Shown in pieces: positions 11,746 to 23,206 of a stretch of DNA of 64,000 nucleotides. Position 1 is the first letter of the stretch. Each line of letters begins with the position of its first letter. The position numbers were made by a program, and so were the translations under genes. The notes beneath the pieces were generated by a model. The model saw only the letters and a list, made by a program, of their open reading frames with translations, did no database searches and had not been told where the DNA came from. Origin of the DNA: Phoenix dactylifera (lineage: Eukaryota; Streptophyta; Magnoliopsida; Arecales; Arecaceae). Where the stretch lies: contig NC_052409.1 in the NCBI RefSeq assembly GCF_009389715.1, forward strand, positions 5,259,775 to 5,323,774, written 5' to 3'.

Positions 11746-12113
11746 ATTAGGGATATATTTGATTGAAGGAAGTTAGACTCTCGAATAAAAATGAAAATGG
11801 ATGACTTCCATTCAATCTATTTGGTTGAAGACATTTCCATTTCTATTTAATTTAGAGAGAAGTGAGAATACCTTAATCTTCCAAAATCTATTTCCAGCTC
11901 CCTCCCAATATTCAAATCTCATTCTGTTATATTTATTTTAAAATTTATTATCCAAAATACCTCTCTATTTAATTGATTTTCAAAGAACAAACCCTAATCG
12001 GCCATTCTGATTCTAATTTCAGTCATGAACCAAATGTTTCAGAGAATATGGCCATTTCGACTTCTATTTTAATCTTTTTCGATTTCGATTCTGATCTCAA
12101 ATTGAATGCACCC
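11746..12113. mobile_element. Possible MITE (weak inverted ends)
   Basis: The left end AGGGATATATTTGATTG and the right end CAAATTGAATGCACCCT are imperfect inverted repeats around an AT-rich interior of about 330 bp. Both ends abut TA. A Stowaway-like or other MITE is possible. The mismatches are numerous, so the limits are approximate. Confidence 0.35.
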
Positions 12114-12724
12114 TATATTCAAATCCTTAGGAATGGGGAGTGCATTCGGAAAAAAGAAAATGTCATCTGACGCAGCATATGGGGTGACCAAACCCAATTT
12201 GTTCATCTTGCAAGCCCAAATTAGACCCACCTTGGTAGTATCCCAATATGGATGATAATTATGCCAACATCATTATTCCAATCCCCTAATCCACTTAGAG
12301 CGGAAAAAAAAAAAAAAAAAAACCGTGGGCATTTCAGCAGCTTGTCCATGGGTTGCTTTAAACCTAAAAGGAGAATCCGCTGGATTGCATAAAACCACCA
12401 CCTTTCCTACCCAGAAAATATGCCCCTATAGTTTATCTTTATATCACACCACCGAAGCCCACAGTATCAGCTCATCCCCTTCGGTATATTGTATGAACAC
12501 CTATATCCGCTGCGTGTCAATTTGTGATTGGTAGCGGTGACGCATACGATCCCAATGTACAACCGTAACCGACGCATACCTTACAATCATCCGCGAGACA
12601 CCTGACCGAACGGCTCTAAGTCGGTTTCCCGAACCTTGGGATGATGGGATCACCCATAAAAGGGGGTCCCTACAAAGCCCCAAACAAAAAGCGAGCGCGT
12701 CCGACTCAAGGGAGGGAGGAGACG

Positions 12725-13129
12725 ATGGAAGAAGCCCTTCCCACGACTCGAATCCCTCCGCTTCAAGATTTCTTCACGGCGAGCGAGGTGGCGGCGGCGG
12801 AGCAGCTCGTCCAGCTTAGTGAGAGCAGCGGCGACTCGTTCCCCCGGCGAACCCTCTCGTCGTCCTCGTTCGCGTCTTCTTCATCTCCTCGATCCGTCAA
12901 CACGCGGCCTCCGGCGACGGCGATGGTGGCGGAGGCCGACGAAGACGACGACGAGGAGCAGCACGAGTTTGGTGGGGCCCCGCGGCTGCGGAGGCGGCCG
13001 CGGTACCGTTTGATCGCCGATCTCTACGCTGCCTCCGCCTTGATCGACGACGAAACCGGCGGCGCTGAGAAGCGGATCAACGGAGAGGAGCGTCGCAGTC
13101 GCCAGAAGAGGAGCAGAGGAGGGAAATAG
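12725..13129 (+). CDS. Small acidic/basic protein of unknown function (copy 1 of local family)
   Basis: This is a single-exon gene encoding 134 aa. The sequence shows a short helix-like motif near residues 14-32 (LQDFFTASEVAAAEQLVQL), a Ser-rich linker (about 33-60), an acidic run (EADEDDDEE, about 70-78), an Arg-rich core with RRRPRYRLIADLYAAS (about 90-105), and a Lys/Arg-rich tail that could act as a nuclear localisation signal. The ATG at 12725 was chosen because it aligns with the start of the paralogue at 19719; an in-frame ATG 84 bases upstream has no counterpart there. A TATA-like CATAAAAG lies at about 12653-12660. The upstream blocks CCGCGAGACACC and AAGTCGGTTTCC are shared with the paralogue. 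I do not recognise a named domain. The core motif resembles short uncharacterised plant proteins, and the function is unknown. Confidence 0.75.
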   Translation: MEEALPTTRIPPLQDFFTASEVAAAEQLVQLSESSGDSFPRRTLSSSSFASSSSPRSVNTRPPATAMVAEADEDDDEEQHEFGGAPRLRRRPRYRLIADLYAASALIDDETGGAEKRINGEERRSRQKRSRGGK

Positions 13130-14034
13130 AAGTAGGTCATCTTTTGGAATGGGTTATGTTTGTATCTTCTCCTAATTTCGCTATGTATAAGAGAGTTGAT
13201 GGTGTATATATCCTAACATGTATTTGCTCTTGTGTACGTAATTTGTGAGTTGTTGTATCTGTCTTAAACTTTCATATGTGGACTTCGTTGTTTCTGTCTC
13301 TTCTCATGCACGTGAGATGTTGCATGTGATATCGTAGCCATGCAAATGCCAAAATTCAGAAGGTGGTAAGACTAGGATCAATTTACTGCGTTTTTTTTCC
13401 TGCATTTGGCTCCAGATTTAAATTAAATCATAGAGTACGTAGGAATCTCGACGAGATTTGATTTGGTTCCGAGATCAGTTTCCAAAGAAATAAGAAGTTC
13501 TTTGAATTTGCTTTTTGATGCCTTCCAAGAGGGGTCTTTTTGCTGAGTGATCCTAGCTTAATTAATTAAGTCACTGGAAATTTCTGAATGCGCCGTGTGT
13601 TCCCTTGAAGTTAGCAACGACTACCATGATATTGAGAGCAAGGAACCATAATTGCATGGTGCTATGAGATTTTTGCATTAACTTTGTAGAGTTGATTCTT
13701 GATTAGTGGTCACAAGGCATCAAAAAACTCATTATTTGTTGCAAAACATTAAAGCAAAAGGCTAAACAACACGAGATTGTGTACAAGAAAACGCCCACGG
13801 GTTAGAGAAAATTGTTGATTAAGCTAGCCGTTGTTATTGTCAATTGGATATTTCATTTCTTTTTTCCTCTGATTGAAAGGGAGGCAAAAACCACCCAGGT
13901 TTTTAATTGGATATTTCCTATCGAAAAAACGAATCAAACGTTCAGTAATTTCAAGGGAGAGGTCCCTTAAAAGCTATTTCTTTCAGTTTTTTTTTTTTTT
14001 TTTTTTTTTGTTATTGGTCTCTATGCAGTCACAG

Positions 14035-14400
14035 CACCGGCAAGAAGAAGCGGAATGGAGAGGAGCAGCGATAGTCTGGAATGGAGTTTGTATTTTTTTT
14101 TCCTCGCTAACTTCGGTTTACATGGGAGTTGATGGTGACTCCAGCATTATTCTGAATAAATTCTGAGGTTTGGGGTGTGCTGGGGGTATGGGTTTTCTAA
14201 AACTCCAGTAGCAATGTATCCATTCTTGTCGATGGGATGTTAATTTATTTGTAATATATGGCTCGATCGTTAGTGTGTTTGTTTTTTTTCTTCTCATGCA
14301 TGCCTAGACGTGGGATGTTGCATATATGTGATATAGTAGCCAAAGCAAATCTAAGAATTTTCAGAGAGATAAAAATGGGGGGCTCCAAATTTGGAAAGCG
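14035..14400 (+). pseudogene. 3' remnant of a third copy of the unknown gene family
   Basis: The stretch AAGAAGCGGAATGGAGAGGA at about 14044-14063 matches the last coding part of the paralogues (AAGAGGCGGAATGGAGAG at 20107). It is followed by sequence matching their 3' untranslated region: TCGCTAACTTCGG..GAGTTGATGGTG, then TTCTCATGCATGCC..GGGATGTTGCAT and GTGATATAGTAGCC, in the same order as at 13166-13340. The 5' coding part is missing; in its place is a long T run at 13987-14009. Its 3' flank is in turn related to the 3' flank of copy 1 up to about 15780, which points to a tandem segmental duplication. Confidence 0.7.
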
Positions 14401-14484
14401 ATAAAGAGTAAATCTAGGACGTTCTTTTATTTTGGTTTTGACGTCTTCTTAGAGGCTTCTCTTTACTCAGTGGGATTAGCTTTT

Positions 14485-15106
14485 GCTGGAGGAAAGCTTG
14501 GAAAAAATGTAGGAGGATGTCTATTGTGTTGCCACTCTGTTGAATCTGTAAGCCATTTGTTCTCAGAGTGCAATTTTTTGCTACCATATGGAGTGGATTT
14601 TATCTTTTAGCTGGTATATGGCAATCACACGGCGGTGGTTCTGATGCTTATTGGTGCCATTTTATAGTCATGCTGAAAAAAAAAATATTAGAATTTTCAT
14701 GAATAAGCGATGTTTTATAAGGTCGGTTGCTGCAAAAAGTTTACGACTATTCTCTTTTTAGTCCAACCTTTGTAACAAAAAGTTATTTAATCAGTACGCA
14801 AAAATTTGGCACAAAATAAAAAAATTATCTATCCTCATACATGGAGTTTGACGTTGTTAGCACTTGAACAAATGAATCACTCAATGTGGGACAACAAACT
14901 AGTTCTTTGTCGAGCTTTGTTTTTTTGGGGTTTTCTTTGCTTTTCTATTTTTGTAACTACTTTATTTTTGTTATATTGTCTTGTTCTAACCTAATCTCTG
15001 CTAGCTGCCGTAACTCTTTTTTTACTTTTGCTGTAATTACTTTTTCTCTTCAATAAAAGCTGGGTGGGTGCTTTACTAGCCTCCTTTATCATCCAAAAAA
15101 AAAAAA
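14485..15106 (+). mobile_element. LINE 3' tail with zf-RVT motif and A tail
   Basis: On the plus strand this reads CLLCCHSVESVSHLFSEC, the zinc-binding motif at the C-terminus of plant LINE reverse transcriptases (C-x2-C, then HLF-x2-C). It continues through a decayed tail to CTTCAATAAAAGCTGGGTGG and a 12-base A run at 15095-15106. Nothing upstream encodes RT, so it is a 5'-truncated copy. It interrupts the duplicated 3' flank of the unknown gene family: flank-like sequence resumes around 15400. The 5' limit is approximate. Confidence 0.65.
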
Positions 15107-15786
15107 GCTTTTGCAGAAAATTTTCAGAATTGACCCATGGGTTACCCCAATGGACCTCCCTATTCTTATATTTTCATTGCGTCATTCTCTTGCCTGCCAA
15201 CTATTTCTTGCGGGCTATAGTTGAATTGAAGTTTCATTTGCAAACTCATTGAATTCCCATAGTGCACTATCAGATTAATAAAAAAAATAGAATATAAAAA
15301 AGAGAATTTCAGAATAAAGATCTCTTGTCCCATGTATGATCCAGTTCTACATATTATTGCTAAAATAATGAATGAAGATCAAGCTTCATCTCATGAGTTG
15401 GGAATATCGTTTTCTAAAATGTGTTTGTTGTCGGTAATGGCTACCATGATATATTGAGACAGCCAAAAGTGTAATTCGATCCATGGTCCTATTGGCCTTC
15501 CAAAGTTTTCTTGCAGAATGATGCAAAAGAAATAATGGTTTCTCTCACATAAGGTATCAAATACAAATTAGTTCTCTCAAAGGATTGGAGCAACAGCCTT
15601 GATGTCACATTATGCATGGAAAATTTTTTGCTGGAATGAATTGCTCATGGCATGCCCCATCCTTGCTGTAAATTGGACAGTTTTCATCCAAAAAGGAATT
15701 AATCAAATGGTCAATAATTTCAAGCGAGATATAGCTAAATCGTTTTTCTTTCTTTTATGTGATTTTTCTTCCTTAAGGATAAAGAG

Positions 15787-18720
15787 GCCTTTAATTGATT
15801 TGATTGATTTTTCAAAATGTACAGTAGCTTGGCTAAGGAAATTATCATGCGACACTCTCAACGAATTAGCATAGGAGTTCCAATGCATAGGCCATTTGCA
15901 AAATCTACCATTTTTAGCATGCCTAGGGGCAATAGCATTTGCTTCAAGGAATATATCAAAACTCGACCTTAGCAAGCCTCCATGAAATTGTTCAGCACAT
16001 TCTATATAAGGTGCATTCTTTTTTCCCAATCGAATTGCAAATCGAGCAGCAACAACAATCTTAAATTGTGAAGGAGGTTAATGCCTTGAAAATCTTGTTC
16101 ATCTTTTATGTCATAAATATTATTCATCTCAGTAGTGGTGGAGCTAGGATTTTACTTGAGAGTTAGACCAGGCCTAGCTAGACTGGGCCAAAACTCAGCA
16201 GGGTTCATTAACTCAGCAACCCGAGATGGAGGGATGGGTGTCATTGGGAACTTTGCCTCCATAGAGGATCATCGAGGCACCATCTTCAAGCACTCAGGGA
16301 GGGGCCTCTTGGCTGCAATCTTTTGTTGTGAAAACGTAGAGGAAGAGGAGAGATAGACATAGAGGAAGAGGAGCGAGAGTCCTAGAGAAAGGAGGATATG
16401 ATCTTTGTTCCACTTTCAAACAGTGCCGTAGCCCATCTTTATAGTTGAAGGTGGCTATGAACGGCTCATATACAACTCATGTATACAGCTTATAAACAGC
16501 TAACAATACAACTCGTATACAACTTATATATAGTTAACATATTGTACGGCAGCATGCATAGGCGAAGGATGGTCGTCCTCCTCCTCGAGGAGATCGCAGG
16601 GGTTTGTGGTGTCTGGGACAGTGCTCAGAGGGGTTGGAGAAAAGGAGGTAGTGGTATAAAGAAGGAAGGGACTGGGGAGGCACTCTCGCTTCTTCCCGAC
16701 TGCAAGTGGCCTCTCAGGAAAGGAGAAGGCTAAGGGTCAAGGTGGTCGGACTCCTCTTCTATGGGGTGGACTTTGGCGATGTTGAGCATACCGAAGACAA
16801 GTGGGGGAGGCTGAGGAAGACTTCGCAGTCGTCGGGGATATCTAGAAGTGGATGCCGAGCTGGTTGCGGAGGAGGGATGCGGAACCCAGTGTGTACATGG
16901 TCTTAGTCTTTGGCCTCCTTCTCACCGTTGCCATCCTTCCACCGATTGCTGTAGAACCAACGAGAGAGATCAAAAAAGAGAGCATTTCGAGGGAAAAAAA
17001 ATCCCAGAAATGGCAATTGATCACAGAAGAGGAGAGGAAGAGGACAAAGGCGTCTCCTTTTCCTATCTCCCTTGTTTTTTCTAGTAGTCGATGGAGAGAA
17101 ATGATGCCATGCACGAGCGGGAAAAAAAAAAGAAGCCTAGCCTTAAGGGGGTGAATTGATGGGTGATTTGGTTGGGATTTAGGCTGGTGGAAATCATAGT
17201 AGCCGTTAGTTTTGGGGGAAAAAGAACCCTGGTTTATTTTTATTTTTTTTTTCCTGAAAGCCCGACGTGGGAAGCGGTGATTGACGTAGTCTATAGCCGA
17301 CGTGGTAGACTGAGTCTAGCTGATAATTTTCTAAAATTATTCTAAAATAATAAGTTTTACTTGTGCAAACATGATTGTTTGAAGAGAAGTAATTCAAGTA
17401 CGCAAAGCGAAACCACACATAAAAGTTGAGATTTACCAGTAATTAACAATACATATGCCAGCCAAAAATTAGCCTCCTCAGTTGTTATTTCAATATATTT
17501 ATTATATTAAACAAGATTAATTTTATGCCTTCCTTTTTTAGATATGGGTCATACTGCTAAAAGATAAAAATCAGATATTCAGTACAAAATGTTGTAATGC
17601 ATTGGAACTCTTGCAATAAAAACAGATTTAGCTATTAAAACAGTAATGGCATAGATGACTGGTTTAGAATGCGCTGTTTAAAATTTTGCTATGAAATTTC
17701 CTACAGTACCTCCTTGTTAACTTGTAGTTAGCTTCTCTTAGTTGTTAAGAAAAGTAAGAAGAAATCCATGTATATATTATATAGTTCTATTACTCTATAT
17801 ATTAAAACTAATAATCCAAAAATGTTAAGAGGCAAAGACTGCTAACATATTATGTAGAAGAAGATTCCTCGAGACAGACTGAGCATCGATAAAGAAAAAC
17901 ACTAATGTTAATTTGACACACAAATAGTGAAATAATTTTAATAGTTAATTAATTCAAAAGAGTGAACAAAATCCTAATTAGGTTTGTAAACAACTGTGTG
18001 TAGGCTGAAGAATAAAGCAGAACCAATAAGCTCACAAAGATAACAAAAGTAACATGAAAGAACAGTGCTTTTTTTAAAGAAAGAAAGAAAGAAAGAGGCC
18101 TGTTATATATACTTAATAGCATGCAAATAAAGGAGAGCTTTCTAGCAATGCTCAGATATTAGAATCGAGCAAGAGACTGTGGGATATATAGAAGGCGGCG
18201 AAGGAGAGATGATAAGATTATAAAAGGTGGAAAATATTTTACATTTTAAGGGTAACTTATCTATATAATTCCAATTATCACATCCTACAAGGTAAAGACT
18301 GAATGTTAGGGACGTCCTCTCCACTTGGGAGAAGCTTAAGGTGTTTTGTGTGAATGCGCGGGAGGCTTTCTCTGTGTTAGATTGGTTTTTTTTAGTAGTT
18401 TGGAAAGACGTTCATAAGGAGGTATCTTTAGCAATAAGCAAGAAACACAGGCGTTTCTTTTTACGGTTCTAAAGTTGAGAGCTAATTGCGTAAGTGGGTT
18501 GACCAAAGCAAATACAAGCAGCTCCGAAGAAAGCTACTTTTAGCCCTTACGTGGGTTGGGTCATTTTTCTTTTTTTCTTTTTTTATGGGATGTCTCTAAA
18601 GAGAATATGGAGGATAGGGGTTGTATCTTTCGTGATAAAGGGTTCACCTCAGTTTGTGTGAATCCACCATTAGATCGTGCAATGGTCTTTCAAGATCCAT
18701 ATTTTTTAACCGATAAATAA
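15787..18720. other. Gene-poor stretch with decayed repeats
   Basis: No supported gene. At about 16131 the sequence GTGGTGGAGCTAGGATTTTACTTG resembles a common terminus of plant hAT/MULE-type repeats, but no matching far end was found. Around 16560-17130 several short frames are open and GC is higher, yet none shows a domain. An AAAG microsatellite lies at about 18077-18099. The stretch 18305-18700 has partial open frames reading TWEKLKVFCVNAREAF and KDVHKEVSLAISKKHRRFF that could be a decayed retroelement; this is a guess. Confidence 0.4.
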
Positions 18721-19560
18721 AAATTTTGAAGTGCTCAGTGCGAAAAATACAATCCAAACCCGGCCATATATGGGTTGGGTCAGCCTATGACTGGACTCTA
18801 TTAGGCCCTTCAGTAGGTATTAAGATTAGTCACATAGAATAAACTTGGGTTAAAAAAGTTAGCCTATTTGAAAAACTTCATTCTTTTTTGAAAAAAAAGA
18901 AAAGATTGAACCTCCAACTTGCACTGTGCACATTAATATTGTGTTTAGAAATGGTGGACAAAGATCATTATTAGCTAATTAGTTTTCCCATTAGACATAA
19001 AATGAATAGTATATTTTTCTTTTATCTTGTATTAATGAACCAAAATGATATCCAATGAAATTGAGACAAATTCGACCTGCACCACATCATGCTTAACCCT
19101 ATCTTGTCTCACCTGGCCGGTCTAGTCGATCTAAAAATTTTAGCGTTCCGACCAAATTTGCTAGTGGGTTGGACCTGATTCCAAAATGGCCAGACAAGAA
19201 ACCAGATTGGGCGCTGATAAGACTCATAGAAGATGGAAATTAGTAGGCTAGCCTTACATTTGTTACATAACACGTTTGCACCATCCTTATCCCATGGCAT
19301 CTTGGCTTGATGCGTGGCCATCTTACCTTTGGAAAAACCGTATCACTGCACCACCGTGCGTATCTTAAAAATATCTCCCGTTAAATTATCCATCCAACCA
19401 CTCCCCTTGTTCATAGCCGATACCTTCTATCCCCTCTGACACCGCAAATCCAGACAACGGAAAAAAAAAAAGGGGGGGGAGAAAAGCATAAGTCAATACG
19501 TGCTAACGTCTCATTGGCCCATCTGTCCCCCTCACAGGCGACCACCCTACACCTTTAATT
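18721..19560. other. Non-coding stretch upstream of copy 2
   Basis: No gene or clear repeat is recognised. GC rises towards 19400-19600, where the promoter of the next gene is expected. Confidence 0.4.
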
Positions 19561-19718
19561 TTTTCCGCGAGACACCACAACACGAATCCTTCTCCAAGTC
19601 GGTTTCCTTGTTCCACTCGGAATCGGAATTCGAAATGCCTCTATTTAGAGCCTTCAAACAAACAAACAAGTAAAGACACGCCCCCCACAACGAGGAAATC
19701 GAACGCGAAGCGAGAGAA

Positions 19719-20171
19719 ATGGAAACCCTCCACGAGACCTCCTCCTCTCTCTTATTCCCACCTCCCACCCAAATCCCAATCCCTTCTTATTTTCCTTATC
19801 CCCAAGATCTGTTCACGGCCACCGAGCTGGCGGCGGCGGAGCACCTCGTCCAACTCAGCGAGAGCAGCAGCAGCGTCGTCCCATGGAAGACCCTCTCCTC
19901 CTCGTCCTTCTCGTCGTCCTCTTCTTCTCCTCGATCCGTTAACACGACGCGGCCGGCGCTGGCGGCGATGGTGGCGGAGGCCGACGACGACGACGACGAG
20001 GGCGAGATTGGTGGAGCCTCGCGGCGGAGGAGGCCGCGTTATCGTTTGATCGACGATCTCTATGCGGCCACGGCCCCGATCGACGGCGGCAGCGGCGGCC
20101 GTGAGAAGAAGAGGCGGAATGGAGAGCAGCGTCGGGAGAAGAGGAGGAACGGTGCGGGGTTACGAATGTAG
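19719..20171 (+). CDS. Small acidic/basic protein of unknown function (copy 2 of local family)
   Basis: This is a single-exon gene encoding 150 aa and a clear paralogue of the gene at 12725. It keeps the same order: LFTATELAAAEHLVQLSES (about 31-49), a Ser-rich linker ending SSPRSVNT, an acidic run (EADDDDDEGE), the Arg-rich core RRRRPRYRLIDDLYAAT, and a Lys/Arg-rich tail. The N-terminus is longer and Pro-rich (PPPTQIPIPSYFPYPQ). The upstream CCGCGAGACACC and AAGTCGGTTTCC blocks, and a 3' segment CTAATTTCG..GAGTTGACGGCG, are shared with copy 1. That both copies kept an open frame while diverging at many sites argues for purifying selection. No named domain was recognised and the function is unknown. 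Confidence 0.78.
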   Translation: METLHETSSSLLFPPPTQIPIPSYFPYPQDLFTATELAAAEHLVQLSESSSSVVPWKTLSSSSFSSSSSSPRSVNTTRPALAAMVAEADDDDDEGEIGGASRRRRPRYRLIDDLYAATAPIDGGSGGREKKRRNGEQRREKRRNGAGLRM

Positions 20172-20249
20172 AAGGTAGTCTGAAATGGGTTCTTGATGTA
20201 AATTTTTCTAATTTCGTCGTGTGGGTGAGTTGACGGCGTCTTCTCATCC

Positions 20250-21340
20250 CCCAGTAACTTCTAGGAGAAACATTACCGGTGCGTGTTACTACTTACCAAA
20301 CTCTGCTTTTGAACGTGCACGCATATAATTATATATATGGACGTGGCATGCATGCATAGACAAGGAGTATTGCAGGGAGTTTTTTTGCAAATTTCCAATT
20401 AAAAAAAAAATATAAAAAAGAAGGTTTCGTAATATTAAATCTTCTGGATAAATGAAGTTCCACTTAGGCAAAAATGAAAAATATTTGGATTGGGCATTCC
20501 GAGCATTCAAACTTATAGATAATATCTTTGTTTATTTGGTACTGTTTATGTACAAGCTTAACAGCTTTTTTATTGATAATGTGATGATCTGATACCAAGT
20601 TTCAGTATTCATGCATACAAATCCAGGCTCTTTTTTTTTTTTTTTTTTTGCTAAAATAGATATTTTATACATTACGAATACAAATACATTCAATAAAATT
20701 TAAAAAATAATAACAGCTCTTCCTGAATATATGTTTAGTCTAAAAAGCCAATAAGAGAAGTTGGTTTAATTCTGAAGCAAGTCGTCCTTTAATTTTCGTG
20801 TTTCATCGCTCATCCGATCGTGGTTTATCCCTTCCACCCTTGTCTCTTTCATAGCTTTAACCTATTGCGTGTCCCTATCTGGCGATTACCGGAAACTTCC
20901 AGAACCATATCGCAGAATCCCTGCACAAACACCTCTACCAACTTTTGAGTAGCCGTTATTCCATGATTCGTTAAGAGTATCCAACTGAAGACCAGATCGC
21001 AACAAAACACGCCCCTCATATCTAATTCACTTCATTACTAGAAATCTCAGTGAAGCCCAAAAGAAAAAGAGTTTTGAGGATTTTTAAGAAAAGAGGTTGT
21101 TGCTTAAAAAATCCAATGCAAGAATTAAAACCATTCGTAATACTAATCCTTGTACAGCTTCATGGCGTGACAAAATATCTCATTCAGATATATTTTTCCT
21201 AAAAGCACTTTATTTAAGAAAAAAGGGGCTAAAAAGGAAGTGAGAGTGATTCTGACAGCCAAAAAAAAAGAACAACGGCCATTCCTTTCCACTGACGCAA
21301 CTGACTTAATTTGAACCCAAGCTCACAAAATGTGATGTTC
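20250..21340. other. Non-coding stretch between convergent genes
   Basis: A long T run lies at 20631-20649. No gene is recognised. The part next to 21340 is the 3' flank of the minus-strand TRAPPC2L gene. Confidence 0.45.
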
Positions 21341-23125
21341 TTATGCAGTCGCACCGGGTCCAAAGGACTTGACCATGCTACCAACTCTTTGTCCAAAGCT
21401 TTTGGAGGTAGTCGTCTTCCCTGGAACATGGAAGGGGTTGGAGACAGCATCTACGTATGCAGCATGGAACCTCCTAAAAAACCGAGCAACCAACAAGATC
21501 AGAGTTGAAACATCAATATACTGTGGCAAGTTCCACAGCTTTGTTCTCAACTATGTAGAGACTGCTTTGAAGGATAAAAATGGAGTCTCTAACCACTAGA
21601 TTTGCTGTAAAAATGATTATAACTGTTCAACTTTCTAAAGAGGCAATCTCAAATCCCATTCAAAGCAGAATACCTATATCATAACAAAACTATCAGTACA
21701 TTTTAGTTGGGAATTTAGGTCCCTATGGCTGCAATAACTCGACGTATTGCTTCTGTCCAAAGGCATAAGCCATACTACCAGAGCCGTAACGCAGGCCCTT
21801 ACTATAGAGGCTTTATTAGTTTTAAGTAACCAAAAAGAAAAAGCAGTATTATCTATTGACTACAACCAAAGCCTCGTCTCATTAAAGTTTAGGGGTGACT
21901 TTTTCCATTAATGGACAAACAAATGTGGACTGATTTCATTCTCTGGCCACCTTTTAATGCCAATCATCAAAAGTCAGGCCCCCACTCTTTTGAAGGGCGC
22001 CTTAAATATTCTTCAATTGATCAATCTAAAAATTCCATATTCTTTGAGATTGAAGTATGAATTAAAGGTGATGCTGCAGCAGTCTACATATAAATTAACT
22101 AAATGAAATGTTTAGGTTTATGAATAGAGAAAGCTTGATTCAAATATAGTTCTCCGCTAGCTAAATGTTTTTCTCATCCGAAACTCTATGACAATGCTCT
22201 GCTCACCAGCCTACTTGCATTCTAGCTTCCAACATACTAAAGAAAGGAAAAAGAGAAGAAACATCTGAACCCTAAAATTAGAACTTTACAGTCTGGTTTA
22301 TAAGTTTCGAAAGTGTCTAATTTATCAGCAACAGAAGTATTTACTTCACATAGCACTGAAGACAATTGCAGCCAACAGGGGTGGCATTTAAAAAAATATG
22401 GAATAAGGCAATCTTCATCACATTTTTTTTTCTTGTAGACTCCCAATCATGGCAAGAATAGGGATTTGGTGCTCTTAACATTCATTAACGGTAATTCTAA
22501 TAGGGCTTGTATTTTGGTAATCAAAGGAAAAAAAATATAGTGCTTGAGTTCAAAATGAAGAAAAGTAATGAACGTAATGAGGCTTTGGGCATTTACCCAT
22601 TTTCTAGCCTCTCTCTAAAGGGCTTGGCTTCTACACTATTAAGATTTCTCGTATGCAGCTTTGATGCATTTTCCTATTTTGTTAAGAACGAGAGGTTGTA
22701 CTCTTGAAAGGGCCCACGTTTAAGACACCTTCTTATTAAACCTGCCTGCTATAAGCTACCTGTTGACAAGCAACTTGAAGTCCACCTGAGTTGTGAATCA
22801 AAGGTCCAGTCATCAAGTGCTAAATCCTTATCAAGTATAAAAGATGTTAGGATTTCATGTCATTTAGCAATAGAATAATGAGGAGAAAATAGTCTATGTG
22901 ACAAGTATTGGGTTCTTCGGCTGAGTAAGTTTCCCAAAGCAGACACATGCTAGTCTTTTTTCTTACAAAAAAAAAAAAGAAAATTGTGCTAATGCCCTTT
23001 TTTTGCTGTTTCAGGTGATTTCACTGTTCACCTATTTCACACTGACCAACAGGTGTTGATTTATTTCAAACTCCTGCATACATATGTTTATATGTACACA
23101 TATATGTATATATCTATATCTATAC

Positions 23126-23206
<81 letters not shown>

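Noticed and set aside
12641-12724. Upstream ATG extending copy 1 of the unknown gene family by 28 residues
   Set aside because: The extension has no counterpart in the paralogue and overlaps a TATA-like motif. The downstream ATG aligns with the start at 19719.
18305-18700. Possible LINE or other retroelement coding remnant
   Set aside because: Several partial frames look protein-like, but none carries a diagnostic motif.
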